From NCBI GenBank assembly GCA_037719575.1, contig JBBJMF010000003.1:23741-87740 (forward strand): 64,000 nucleotides of DNA, read 5' to 3'. The DNA comes from JAWWPG01 sp037719575. GTDB lineage: Bacteria > Actinomycetota > Actinomycetes > Propionibacteriales > Nocardioidaceae. Shown here piece by piece: positions 7,570 to 16,673 of this stretch. The notes beneath the pieces were generated by a model. The model ran no database searches. It saw only the letters and a list, made by a program, of their open reading frames with translations, and was not told the DNA's origin. Position numbers and translations under genes: made by a program. Numbering within the stretch: position 1 is the stretch's first letter; each line of letters starts with the position of its first letter.

Positions 7570-9870
7570 GTGGTCCTGCGCGGCATCCTCTCCCGCCGGG
7601 TGCTCTCGCTCTCGATCTTCGTCCTCGCGATGCTGGTCGTCTCCGGGACGGTGGTGTCGGTCGCGTTCAGCCGACTCACCCACGTGTCACAAGGCTCCGC
7701 CGGCGCGCTGGTGCTTCTCGGTTTCGTGGCGCTCGCCGCACAGTCCGTGGAGTCCCTGCGACGGCGCGAGCACGAGCTGGCGTTGGCCCGGCTGCACGGG
7801 CGTCGGGGTCTGCATCTGCTGGGGTTCGCCGTCGCGGAGCCATGCCTGGTCGTCATCGGTGGCGCCGTGGGCGGAGCTCTCGCCGGCCGGCTCGTCACCC
7901 ACCTCGTCATCGGTGCCTGGCTCCCGGCCGGCACCCCCGACAGCCTTAGCCGGCAGGAGTGGCTCGCCGCCGGGATCGTCACGGTGGGGATGCTCCTTCT
8001 CGTGGTCGCCTCCGGATGGCGGATCCTGCGGGCGCCGTTGCTGGTCCAGCTCACGGGCGCCCGCAGACCGCGCCCGTCGACCACGGTTGGCCTGTTCTTC
8101 CAGGTGCTGCTCGTCGTCGGCGCCGTCGTCTCGATCTATCAGGCCCACGAGGCGTCGAAGGATCGGGTCGACTGGGTGACGCTGATGTCCCCTGCCATCG
8201 CGGGGCTGGCGGCGGGGCAGGTCGTCATCTGGCTGGTCGTCGCGTCGCTCGCGGTCGTCGTGCCACGCCGGCAGAGTGCCCAGCTCGGCTGGTTCATCAC
8301 GCTGAGGCGGTTGTCGCGCCGCGCGGACAGCCTCGCGATGGTGCGGACCATCGTCGCGGCGGGTGTGCTGTTCGGGGTGGCGGCAAGTGCCTCGACCTCA
8401 GCGCAGGCCTGGCGGGAGCAGCGGTCGAGGCTTCAGGTAGGCGCGCCGGTGAGCTACCCGGTCCCCTCGGGTGCGCTGGCGGCATATGCCGCGTCCCGCC
8501 TCGCCGATCCTCGAGGCAGCTGGCTGGCGGCCGTCGCGTCGTACACCACCGACGAGAGTCCTGCCGGGCGCCGGGTGTTCGTCGACGCGGAGCGGTGGGG
8601 GACCGTCGTCGGCGACTTCTTCGCCGACACGGACGTGGCTCCGCTAACCGGAGCCCTGACCCGGCTCCCGACGCCGCAGGAGGCCCGCTACGTCACGGGC
8701 GACGTACTGACCGCGACGATGACCTCCGCCTCATTGCCGCAGGCGACATATGTGACGATCTCCCTGGAGTACGTCGACGACGTGGGCGACCTGGTCATCG
8801 CGGCACTCCCCCTGCAGCCGCGTCACGCGGCCCCGGCCCCGCCGGGTCGGAGTCGGTTCTCCGCGACGGTCAGCGGGTGCCGCCTGGCGTGTGTCGTGAC
8901 TCGGATCGATATCGCCGGACGGACCCGTTCACCCCTCCATCTGCTCGACGTGTCGTTCGCCGGTAGGCACCTCCTCGCACCGACTTCGGGCATCCAGCTC
9001 GAGCAGACACCGTTCCAGATCAGGAGCAGCCGGGTAGCTCGAGGGCTGAGCGTCAACCTGCGGCGTGGTTTCGGTGGCTTCGGCGTGGATGGAGCGCTTG
9101 CCACGTTCCCGTCGACCGTGGTCCAGACGGGCATCGCGACGCCGGGAGTCGTCTATGACCGCAGGGCCGGCCATCCGTCGGTGGGAGGAGTCGACGGTGC
9201 CGCACGACCGATCCACGTCACCGTCACCCTTCCCGCGCTGCCGTTCGTGGGGACACGCGGCACCCTGCTCGACTTGGGGAGCGTCCTTGTGGGCGCGGGG
9301 GGAAGCAGCTACGACACCGATGCGCGGATCCTCGCCCGGGCCGATACCCCAACCGAGGTCATCGAGGCGTTGCGCTCGACCCACGTTCTCGGCCTCCCCA
9401 CGACGTACCGGAGCACACTCGCGCGGCTCGACGACACCCCACGCGCCCAGGGAACCCGGCTGTATGTCCTCGTCGCGGGGTTCGCGGCCCTCATCGCCCT
9501 GGTGAGTATCGCCTCGGCCGCCGCCCAGCAGACGAGCCAGAGACGCCAGGAGGCGGCCGGGCTGCGGAGCGCGGGGGTGCGATCGGGACAGATCGCCGGC
9601 GCGTACCGCCGAGAGGCCGCCGCGCTCGCCGTCGTCACGTTCGTCTCCACCTCGGTCGCAGGTTGGGCGGCATGTCGCGTCCTGCTGCCGGCCCTGCCCC
9701 TCGTGTCCGGGTGGCTCTTCGCCCCTCCGCTCGATGCGACGCCCAACCTCTCCGTGATCGCGGTGACCGCCCTGGCGTCCGGGGCCACCGCCGGGCTGGT
9801 CACCTACCTCGCGTTTCGCAGCACGGCCCGGTCTTCGCCGCCCAGGCTGCTTCGGGAGGTTGGGTCATGA
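7570..9870 (+). CDS. FtsX-like ABC permease (large)
   Basis: Integral membrane subunit of the exporter, 766 residues from a GTG 4 bp after the ATPase stop. The N-terminal hydrophobic segment (FVLAMLVVSGTVVSVAF) is followed by a cluster of membrane spans to about residue 300 (GFVALAAQSVE, GAVGGALAGRLV, VGMLLLVVASG, VLLVVGAVVSI), a roughly 300-residue extracytoplasmic region, and a C-terminal pair of FtsX blocks (YVLVAGFAALIALVSIASAA and later). This is the duplicated 4+4 arrangement of large actinobacterial FtsX/MacB-like permeases. The external region suggests handling of a protein, peptide or lipid substrate outside the membrane. The stop overlaps the next start (ATGA). Confidence 0.85.
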   Translation: MVLRGILSRRVLSLSIFVLAMLVVSGTVVSVAFSRLTHVSQGSAGALVLLGFVALAAQSVESLRRREHELALARLHGRRGLHLLGFAVAEPCLVVIGGAVGGALAGRLVTHLVIGAWLPAGTPDSLSRQEWLAAGIVTVGMLLLVVASGWRILRAPLLVQLTGARRPRPSTTVGLFFQVLLVVGAVVSIYQAHEASKDRVDWVTLMSPAIAGLAAGQVVIWLVVASLAVVVPRRQSAQLGWFITLRRLSRRADSLAMVRTIVAAGVLFGVAASASTSAQAWREQRSRLQVGAPVSYPVPSGALAAYAASRLADPRGSWLAAVASYTTDESPAGRRVFVDAERWGTVVGDFFADTDVAPLTGALTRLPTPQEARYVTGDVLTATMTSASLPQATYVTISLEYVDDVGDLVIAALPLQPRHAAPAPPGRSRFSATVSGCRLACVVTRIDIAGRTRSPLHLLDVSFAGRHLLAPTSGIQLEQTPFQIRSSRVARGLSVNLRRGFGGFGVDGALATFPSTVVQTGIATPGVVYDRRAGHPSVGGVDGAARPIHVTVTLPALPFVGTRGTLLDLGSVLVGAGGSSYDTDARILARADTPTEVIEALRSTHVLGLPTTYRSTLARLDDTPRAQGTRLYVLVAGFAALIALVSIASAAAQQTSQRRQEAAGLRSAGVRSGQIAGAYRREAAALAVVTFVSTSVAGWAACRVLLPALPLVSGWLFAPPLDATPNLSVIAVTALASGATAGLVTYLAFRSTARSSPPRLLREVGS

Positions 9871-12800
9871 GCGGCAGCTCACCGTTCTGGTCCCTCCTCG
9901 GGACCGGGCTGAGGGGCCTTCGGTCGAGACTGTTGCTCACGGTGGGCTCGGTGCTGCTTGCCGCGATCTCCGTTGCGGCGGCCGTCGTCGGGCCGATGTA
10001 CCAGACCGGTGCTGCCTCGTCGTACCTCGTGACGAAGCTGCGGGCCGCGCCGAACTTCCTGACCGGGGTGGTGCTCGACTACAGCCCGCCCCAGACGGGA
10101 TCGCCCGAGACCGGACTCGGGCACTTCGATCCAGGCGGGTACGCCGAGGCGCTCGCCGAGGCTCGCAAGCTCGCCGACCAGCAGCTCAACGACCAGTTCG
10201 CGCCGGCCACCGCCATGCTGTGGACCGGGCGGATCTACAGCTCCCGCGTCGGCGGCGAGGCCACGGTGCTGGCTGCCCATGGCGCCTGCGCCCACCTGGC
10301 GCTGACTGGCCGCTGCCCCTCGTCTCCGGGCGAGGTGCTGGTGCTGCGGCACGACAGCAGCTTCGCCGGGGTCCGGGTCGGCGAGCGCTTCCGCCTGCCG
10401 AGTGTGAGCATTCCGTTGCACGTCGTCGGGGTGTATGCGCCCCGCGCCAAAGACGAGAACTTCTGGTTCGACCTCGCCAACCTGGCGAGCGTGCCACCGG
10501 CCCCGACGCTGCCCGCCCCGACGCCGTACAGCCCGGCTCCTCTCATCACCAGCCCGCAGACGTTCGACAGCATCACTCTTCCGCCGGCGTTCGTGACGGC
10601 AACCCGACGGCTCGTCGTCACGCCAAGCACGTCGGTGTCGGACCTGCAGTCTGCTGCCCGTGCGGTCAAGGAACTGCAGGCCGCGCAAGCCGCCGGCGAC
10701 CTCAGACTGAGTGGTCTGAAGCCCGAGCCTGGCAACCAGCTCGCCACGATCCTGCACGAGACGCGGCAGCGGTCGTCGACGGCGCGCTCCACGGTGGCGC
10801 CTGCGGTAGTTTCCGTGGTGCTGGTCGCCCTGGTGCTGCTCCTGCGGCTGCTCTCGGCGTCGATGGAGGTGCGCCGCTCCGAGCTCGCGCTGGCCTCCCT
10901 TCGGGGGTACTCCCGGCGCCAGATGTGGCTGCTCGGCCTTCTCGAACCGGCCCTGATGGTCATCATCGCCACACCTGTCGGGCTGATCGGCGGGTATGTG
11001 TCCGCGCGGATCCTGGCCCGGTCCTGGCTCGTCACCGAGCTGCCGATGCCGCTCGGCTCGGCGAGCGTGCTGGCGCTGCTGACGGTCGTGGTTGCCACCG
11101 TTGTCGTCGCGGCACTCGTGGTGCGAGACGCCCTCAGTGAGACCTTGAGCGTGCAGATCGCCGGAGTACGCCGTCCCGGACGCTCCGGACGATGGGCGGT
11201 GCTGCTCCGGCTCGTGGCCATCGCGGCCGCCATCACCGTCCTCGTGTCGACGCTCGCGGCCGCAAGACGTTCGAGGCCCGACGCCACCGACCTGGCACTT
11301 CCCATCCTGCTGGCGGTGGCTGCGGGCCTGGTCACCACCCTCGGAGCCCAGACGGCTGCCCGCCGGTGGGCCTCCTGGTCGGCTCGACGTCCAGGCGTCT
11401 TCAGCTACCTCGCGTCGCGGACCATCAGCCGCCGCCGCGAGGGCACGCTCGTCATCTTGCCGCTCACGGCTGCGCTCGCGATCTCGATCTTCGCGGCCGG
11501 CGTGTTCACCTCGGCCGCCGACTGGCGGGCGAGCAACGCGGCAACGCTGGTGGGCGCCGAGGTGTCGTACGCCACCGAGCTGTCCTTGGGCCAGGCCGTC
11601 GCGCTCACTCATCGGGTCGACCCGGACGGTCGGTGGCTGATGGCTGTCGGAGCCGAGTTCGACGGGTCGAACCAGCTCCTCGTCATGGACACGCCGCGCC
11701 TCTCCAGGGTAGGTCTCTGGCCCGACAGCTGGACGCCGGGCATGGGGGCCGCCGACATCGAGGCGGCGCTGCGCACCCACCGGCCAGCCGTGACGCTGAC
11801 CGGGTCGGACGTGTCGATCACCGTTGACAACCGGGTCTCGGGGGAGTACCCGAGGCTCACCGTCGAGCTGTCGATGACGACCGCCGAGGGACTGCAGTCC
11901 CAGGTCCTGCTCGGACCGATGCGCCGCGGGCTGTCCACCGTGTCGGGTCGACTCACCGGATGCGGCTCGGGATGTCTCGTCAGGCAGATGAGCTTCGGCG
12001 GCCCGGCCGGTCTGACCGAGGCCATGCACGGCACCGCGACGATCACGGACGTCCGTGTCGACGGGCGGCGGGTCGGCGGGTTCCTCGACGGATCCTGGCG
12101 GGTGACCCAGCCGCTGCTCAACACGCCGACCGCCGTGTCCGGGCTCCCGCGCGTGGGTGCTGACCGGCTCAGCGTCGACTTCGACGCCGACAGCGCCACC
12201 TCCTTCGCCGCGATCACCCCAGGGGACGTCCCGCTCGTCCGACCGATCGTCTTCGGGCGGGACGCGCAGCCGGCCGACGCGATCCGGCTGCCCGGAGTGC
12301 TCCGCCTGCGGACGAGCGCCTACCGGTCCCTCGACGTCCGCCCCGTGGCAGAGGCGGAGTCGATGCCGGTGCTCGGACCCGTCGGGATGATGATCGACTT
12401 CACGATGCTGACGCGGGACGTGGCGATCAACGACACCAGCACGACTGTCTCGATCCTGGCTCGCGCCGACACCCCGTCGTCGGTCGTGTCGGGCCTTGCA
12501 GACAACGGGATCAGTGATCCCGAGAGGCTGTCGACGACCCAGGCGGTGTTGGACAACGACGCGTTCGCGCTCGCCCTCAACCTCTACCTCGTGGTCACCG
12601 TGATCGTCATCCTGCTGGCGCTGACCGGTTTGGCCGCGAGCCTCGCGGTCCAGCTGCCGGCCCGGCGTCGCGACGCCGCGTCGCTGCGCGTCGTGGGACT
12701 ACGGCGCCGCTCGATCCTGTCGGCAGTGGTAGCCGAGTTCGCCGTCGTGCTCGGCGCTGCTGCGCTCGCCGGCATCGCGGCCGGCTCGGTGGCCCAGTAC

Positions 12801-12995
12801 GTCGTCGTGCGCACGGTCACGCTCGGGTACGCCGACACGCAGCACACCCCGCGGCTGCTGCCGTCGCTGAATGTCGGCAGCATGACGGCTTTGCTCGCGG
12901 TCGTCACGGTCTGTCTGCTCGTCGTCGCCGTCACGGTGGCCGGGTTGACCGTGCGCGGCGCGCGGACCGCGAGCCTCCGCGAGAACGCACAGTAA
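9867..12995 (+). CDS. FtsX-like ABC permease (very large)
   Basis: Second permease, 1042 residues. The ATG overlaps the previous stop and has gggaggt upstream. Hydrophobic segments occur near residues 20-40, 310-335, 360-390, 410-435 and 455-475, then about residues 540-570 and at the C-terminus (910-930, 955-985, 1010-1035). Two long hydrophilic regions between them look extracytoplasmic. Sequence style matches the preceding permease: both contain ILARADTP shortly before the C-terminal FtsX block, so the pair are paralogues. With two ATPases present, the exporter may be a heteromeric complex or two simple exporters sharing a promoter. Confidence 0.85.
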   Translation: MSGSSPFWSLLGTGLRGLRSRLLLTVGSVLLAAISVAAAVVGPMYQTGAASSYLVTKLRAAPNFLTGVVLDYSPPQTGSPETGLGHFDPGGYAEALAEARKLADQQLNDQFAPATAMLWTGRIYSSRVGGEATVLAAHGACAHLALTGRCPSSPGEVLVLRHDSSFAGVRVGERFRLPSVSIPLHVVGVYAPRAKDENFWFDLANLASVPPAPTLPAPTPYSPAPLITSPQTFDSITLPPAFVTATRRLVVTPSTSVSDLQSAARAVKELQAAQAAGDLRLSGLKPEPGNQLATILHETRQRSSTARSTVAPAVVSVVLVALVLLLRLLSASMEVRRSELALASLRGYSRRQMWLLGLLEPALMVIIATPVGLIGGYVSARILARSWLVTELPMPLGSASVLALLTVVVATVVVAALVVRDALSETLSVQIAGVRRPGRSGRWAVLLRLVAIAAAITVLVSTLAAARRSRPDATDLALPILLAVAAGLVTTLGAQTAARRWASWSARRPGVFSYLASRTISRRREGTLVILPLTAALAISIFAAGVFTSAADWRASNAATLVGAEVSYATELSLGQAVALTHRVDPDGRWLMAVGAEFDGSNQLLVMDTPRLSRVGLWPDSWTPGMGAADIEAALRTHRPAVTLTGSDVSITVDNRVSGEYPRLTVELSMTTAEGLQSQVLLGPMRRGLSTVSGRLTGCGSGCLVRQMSFGGPAGLTEAMHGTATITDVRVDGRRVGGFLDGSWRVTQPLLNTPTAVSGLPRVGADRLSVDFDADSATSFAAITPGDVPLVRPIVFGRDAQPADAIRLPGVLRLRTSAYRSLDVRPVAEAESMPVLGPVGMMIDFTMLTRDVAINDTSTTVSILARADTPSSVVSGLADNGISDPERLSTTQAVLDNDAFALALNLYLVVTVIVILLALTGLAASLAVQLPARRRDAASLRVVGLRRRSILSAVVAEFAVVLGAAALAGIAAGSVAQYVVVRTVTLGYADTQHTPRLLPSLNVGSMTALLAVVTVCLLVVAVTVAGLTVRGARTASLRENAQ

Positions 12996-13009
12996 AGATC
13001 ATGCCGCAG

Positions 13010-13024
13010 AGATCCGACAATGAG
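13010..13024 (+). repeat. Single-arm match to the 27.2-kb inverted repeat
   Basis: agatccgacaatgag follows the FtsX stop and matches the complement of one arm of the inverted repeat at 27241-27296 (agatccgacattgag) at 14 of 15 positions. No second arm is present here. Confidence 0.3.
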
Positions 13025-13074
13025 ATGGCTCCAGCCACCTCCCGTCGGATCCTGGGTTGGGGGACGATGGACGG

Positions 13075-14106
13075 ATGGAGTGGAGCAGCGACGTACGACA
13101 GGCGGACTGGTTCCGCGCGCGCTTGTCGCCGTTCGACTCCGGCATCGCGACGTCGGTGGTGCCTGGCGGGTTCGACGCTTACGCCCGGATCTTCCACCCT
13201 GCCTCGCGGGACCTCGATGAGGATCGGGTTCCGGTGCGCTGGTCGGAGATTGCCGCATGGAGCGGTCTCTCGCTGGTGCCGAACTCCCAGTTCGCCGACA
13301 TCGCGCTGCCCGCGAGCCTCCCAGGTTCGCCCAGGCCCTGGGACAGCGGCCCCCAGGAGGGCACGCTCGCCACGCCGTACGCGACGGCGCTCGTCGACGT
13401 CCTGACGACGCAGTCGTCTGCATTGCCGTGGTGGTTCTGCGTCTGGGAGGGCTTCGGGTGGGACGGCGGCGTCATGGGCTGGGCGATCACCGATGACAGT
13501 GACATCGCAGCGACGCCGGCCGAGCTCGAGGCTCTCCGCCTCGAGGTCGAGGCCTGGCACAAGGACCCAGTGCCTCGCGAGGTGCGCGACGGGCCGCGAG
13601 CGCGGCTCCCGAACCGGGACTATCTCTTCTACCGTGGCGATCCTGGCGATGCGCTCGCCTTCGTGGAGAGCCGGCAACAGACGGCCAACCTGTGGTGGCC
13701 GTCAGACCACTCCTGGTGCGTGGCGACCGAGATCGATCTGCCCTGGACGTACGTCGGAGGCAGCTCTGAGCTCATCGCCGCGGTCGTCTCGGATACCCGT
13801 CTGGAGGCCCTCGTGGTCTCACCCGATGTCAACAACTGGATGACGGTCCCAGCCTGGGTGACCGCTCTGGCCGAGCAGGCGGCCCACCTGATCCTGCGGG
13901 ACGGTCACGCGGTGCTCGAGACCCCGTACGGGAGCGTGCGTACCACGCTGGCCACCGACGAGACGGGCAGCTGGCGCCTCACGATGGACAGACGCGTGGA
14001 GGGGGAGCTGGGTTCCGGCTCTTCGTGGTCCTCCTCGAGTCAACCGCCGTCGGACGACTCGCTGGTCCGATCGCTGACTCGTTCGGTCATTGAATTGGTG
14101 CCGTAG
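13075..14106 (+). CDS. Conserved actinobacterial protein of unknown function
   Basis: A 343-residue soluble protein without signal peptide or membrane span. I do not recognise a named domain, though the opening (DWFRARLSPF near residue 9, then VVPGGFDAYARIFHPA and PVRWSEIAAWSG) resembles a family often annotated only as hypothetical in actinobacteria. Later segments are Trp-rich (LPWWFCVWEGFGW, NLWWPSDHSWCVATEIDLPW), the latter like SMI1/DUF proteins that sense amino acids. ATG 13075 is chosen over an in-frame TTG six codons upstream. It stands between the exporter and marR and may form its own unit. Confidence 0.7.
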   Translation: MEWSSDVRQADWFRARLSPFDSGIATSVVPGGFDAYARIFHPASRDLDEDRVPVRWSEIAAWSGLSLVPNSQFADIALPASLPGSPRPWDSGPQEGTLATPYATALVDVLTTQSSALPWWFCVWEGFGWDGGVMGWAITDDSDIAATPAELEALRLEVEAWHKDPVPREVRDGPRARLPNRDYLFYRGDPGDALAFVESRQQTANLWWPSDHSWCVATEIDLPWTYVGGSSELIAAVVSDTRLEALVVSPDVNNWMTVPAWVTALAEQAAHLILRDGHAVLETPYGSVRTTLATDETGSWRLTMDRRVEGELGSGSSWSSSSQPPSDDSLVRSLTRSVIELVP

Positions 14107-14126
14107 CCGGCCGATAGGGTCTGGGG

Positions 14127-14696
14127 ATGCCTCGTCACGAGCCGCTGCCGTTCGACCCCATCGAGGAGGCAGCGCGGCACTGGTCGGCCCGATGGGACGC
14201 GGTCGACAAGATGCGTGCCGTCACCAGCCTGATGCGCGCCCAGCAGCTCGTGCTCAGCGAGCTCGACGACATCCTCCGCGAGCACGGGCTGACGTTCGCT
14301 CGCTACGAGGCCCTGGTGCTGCTCACGTTCTCCCGCCGTGGGTCGCTGCCCCTGGGCAAGATGGGGGAGCGTCTCCAGGTCCATCCCACGTCGGTGACCT
14401 CGATCATCAACCGGCTCAAGGCGGCCTCGCTGGTGACGCGGCGTACCCACCCGACCGACCGCCGTACGGTGCTGGCGGAGATCACCGACCTCGGCCGCGA
14501 GCGGGTGACGGGGGCGACCGATGCGCTGGTGCGGGCCGACTTCGGGCTGGGAAGCGTTGGCCCGGGCGAGCTCGCGGCGATCTTCGACGTGCTCCGGCCG
14601 GTGCGGCTCGCCGCCGGCGACTTCACCGCCCCTCGCGCTTCGGCTGCGGTTGCCCCGCCGGGCGAACCCGTCGGAAGCGCAGGCGAACCGGGGTAG
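14127..14696 (+). CDS. MarR-family transcriptional regulator
   Basis: A 189-residue winged-helix repressor. The dimerisation helix, then LPLGKMGERLQVHPTSVTSI (wing-helix recognition region, about residues 75-95) and VTRRTHPTDRRTVLAEITD (beta wing) follow the MarR pattern closely. The C-terminal 35 residues are a Pro/Ala-rich extension. It lies 47 bp upstream of the acyl-CoA mutase gene on the same strand, and a perfect palindrome sits in that gap, so it probably controls the mutase gene in response to an acyl-CoA or fatty acid ligand. The ligand is inference. Confidence 0.9.
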   Translation: MPRHEPLPFDPIEEAARHWSARWDAVDKMRAVTSLMRAQQLVLSELDDILREHGLTFARYEALVLLTFSRRGSLPLGKMGERLQVHPTSVTSIINRLKAASLVTRRTHPTDRRTVLAEITDLGRERVTGATDALVRADFGLGSVGPGELAAIFDVLRPVRLAAGDFTAPRASAAVAPPGEPVGSAGEPG

Positions 14697-14720
14697 GATA
14701 ATCGGACGTCCAACTAGTTG
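14694..14720 (+). promoter_or_regulatory. Candidate -10 element and MarR-type operator before icmA
   Basis: The gap between marR and the mutase contains taggataat (14694-14702), a reasonable -10 box, followed at 14711-14720 by the perfect palindrome caactagttg. A palindrome just downstream of a -10 box is where a MarR repressor would block initiation. I see no clear -35 hexamer. Confidence 0.5.
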
Positions 14721-14743
14721 CTCGGTACCGCTGGGAGACGACC

Positions 14744-16441
14744 ATGACTGACCTCGACGGTATCGCCGCCGGCCGCGAGCGCTGGGCGCAGCGCTATGCG
14801 GCCTCCCGGGTGAGGGACGTCGACTTCACCACGCTCTCGGGCGTCGAGGTGGAGCCGGTCTACGGTCCCGAGCCCGGCACCAGCATCCCCGCGTTCGAAC
14901 GCATCGGCTGGCCCGGCGAGTACCCGTTCACCCGTGGGCTCTACCCCACCGGCTATCGCGGCCGTGCCTGGACGATCAGGCAGTTCGCCGGCTTCGGGAA
15001 CGCGGCGCAGACCAACGAGCGCTACCAAATGATCCTCGGTCGGGGCGGTGGCGGCCTTTCCGTCGCCTTCGACATGCCGACGCTGATGGGTCGCGACAGT
15101 GACGACCCGCAGTCGCTCGGCGAGGTCGGTCACTGCGGCGTCGCGATCGACAGCGCCCGCGACATGGAGACCCTGTTTGCGCAGATCCCGCTCGAGGACG
15201 TCACCACGTCGATGACGATCTCCGGGCCGGCAGTGCCGGTCTTCTGCATGTACCTGGTCGCGGCCGAGCGGCAGGGTGCCGACATCGGCAAGCTCAACGG
15301 CACGCTGCAGACCGACATCTTCAAGGAGTACATCGCGCAGAAGGAGTGGCTGTTCCCACCCGCACCGCACCTTCGCCTGATCGGCGACCTGATGGAGTAC
15401 TGCGCCGCCGACATCCCCGACTACAAGCCGCTCAGTGTCTCCGGCTACCACATCCGGGAGGCCGGCTCGACGGCCGCGCAGGAGCTGGCATTCACGCTCG
15501 TCGACGGCTTCGGGTATGTCGAGCTCGGGCTGTCGCGGGGTCTCGACGTCGAGGTCTTCGCGCCCGGCCTGTCGTTCTTCTTCGACGCACACCTCGACTT
15601 CTTCGAGGAGATCGCGAAATTCCGGGCCGCCCGGCGGATCTGGGCCCGCTGGATGCGTGACGTCTACGGCGCCACGACCGAACGCGCGCAGTGGATGCGC
15701 TTCCACACCCAGACGGCAGGCGTCTCCCTCACCGCCCAACAGCCCTACAACAACGTCGTACGGACGGCGGTGGAGGCGCTGGCCGCCGTGCTCGGCGGCA
15801 CCAACTCCCTGCACACCAACGCCCTCGACGAGACGCTGGCGCTGCCCAGCGAGCAGGCCGCCGAGATCGCCCTGCGCACCCAGCAGGTGATCATGGAGGA
15901 GACCGGCGTCGTCAACGTCGCTGACCCGCTCGGTGGCTCCTGGTACGTCGAGGCGCTCACCGACCGACTGGAGGCCGAGGCCGAGGCGATCTTCGCGAAG
16001 GTCAAGGAGATGGGCGGCGGGGACGCGCGGACCCATGAGATCGGGCCCATGACGAGTGGCATCCTGCGCGGCATCGAGGACGGCTGGTTCATGTCGGAGA
16101 TCGCCGAGGCCGCGTTCCAGTACCAGGTCGCCCTCGAGAAGGGGGAGAAGAAGGTCGTCGGAGTCAACTGCCACCTGGACTCGGTGACTCACGACCTGGA
16201 GATCCTGCGGGTGTCCCACGAGGTCGAGCTCGACCAGGTGCGAGACCTCGCCGAGCGGCGTGAGGGCCGCGACCAGGCCGCGGTCGACGAGGCGCTCGGC
16301 CGGATGGTGCAGGCCGCGCGGTCGAGCGACAACATGATCCCCGCCATGCTCGACGCCGCCCGGGCGGAGGCGACGCTCGGTGAGATCTGCGACGCCCTGC
16401 GCGATGAATGGGGCGAGTACCGCGAGCCGGCCAGGTTCTGA
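14744..16441 (+). CDS. icmA: Isobutyryl-CoA mutase large subunit
   Basis: Adenosylcobalamin-dependent carbon-skeleton rearrangement of isobutyryl-CoA and n-butyryl-CoA. It has 565 residues and only the substrate-binding TIM barrel; the B12-binding domain is missing, as expected for a separate small subunit (IcmB), which is not in this window. Two specificity residues separate this from methylmalonyl-CoA mutase: WTIRQFAGF carries Phe81 where methylmalonyl-CoA mutase has Tyr89, and KEYIAQKEW carries Gln199 where it has Arg207. Phe and Gln at these sites (80 and 198 in Streptomyces IcmA) are the isobutyryl-CoA mutase signature. The gene follows a marR gene and probably relies on the MeaB encoded upstream. 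Confidence 0.9.
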   Translation: MTDLDGIAAGRERWAQRYAASRVRDVDFTTLSGVEVEPVYGPEPGTSIPAFERIGWPGEYPFTRGLYPTGYRGRAWTIRQFAGFGNAAQTNERYQMILGRGGGGLSVAFDMPTLMGRDSDDPQSLGEVGHCGVAIDSARDMETLFAQIPLEDVTTSMTISGPAVPVFCMYLVAAERQGADIGKLNGTLQTDIFKEYIAQKEWLFPPAPHLRLIGDLMEYCAADIPDYKPLSVSGYHIREAGSTAAQELAFTLVDGFGYVELGLSRGLDVEVFAPGLSFFFDAHLDFFEEIAKFRAARRIWARWMRDVYGATTERAQWMRFHTQTAGVSLTAQQPYNNVVRTAVEALAAVLGGTNSLHTNALDETLALPSEQAAEIALRTQQVIMEETGVVNVADPLGGSWYVEALTDRLEAEAEAIFAKVKEMGGGDARTHEIGPMTSGILRGIEDGWFMSEIAEAAFQYQVALEKGEKKVVGVNCHLDSVTHDLEILRVSHEVELDQVRDLAERREGRDQAAVDEALGRMVQAARSSDNMIPAMLDAARAEATLGEICDALRDEWGEYREPARF

Positions 16442-16458
16442 CTCAGCGGCGGCCCGGC

Positions 16459-16531
16459 CCGAACCCAGGGTCGGGCTCGCGCAACAAACGGGTTGCCCCC
16501 GGCCGAGCCGTCTGGTGCACTCGGGGCAACC
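16459..16531 (+). promoter_or_regulatory. Hairpins in the leader of the ribosomal protection gene
   Basis: The 174-bp gap after icmA holds a cccga / tcggg hairpin (16459-16476), which may terminate icmA, and a larger stem ggttgcccc / ggggcaacc (16491-16499 and 16523-16531) with an inner ccgag / ctcgg pair. No T-run follows. Together with the downstream short frame they could form an attenuation leader for the GTPase gene. Confidence 0.4.
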
Positions 16532-16553
16532 GACGGCGACCGAGGAGCAGGAC

Positions 16554-16673
16554 ATGCGAGCAGCGGACATGTGCCCGGGAAGGGTCTCTCACCTATCCGA
16601 AGGACATGACGCTCGATGCGAATGCTCAACCTGGGAATCGTCGCGCATGTTGACGCCGGTAAGACCAGCCTGA
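16554..16673 (+). other. Possible leader peptide overlapping the GTPase start
   Basis: A 39-codon frame opens with ATG six bases after the strong ribosome binding site gaggag (16542-16547), better placed than any before the GTPase ATG at 16616. It runs 58 bp into that gene in a different frame (MRAADMCPGRVSHLSEG at its start). Leader peptides govern several drug-inducible ribosomal protection genes, so coupling or attenuation is plausible, but composition alone does not prove it is translated. Confidence 0.35.

Noticed and set aside
9879..12029. Antisense open frame of 716 codons opposite the second permease
   Set aside because: Same GC effect; low-complexity Arg/Gly/His text and no ribosome binding site.
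14744..16441. Methylmalonyl-CoA mutase
   Set aside because: The specificity residues are Phe and Gln rather than Tyr and Arg, and there is no B12 domain.
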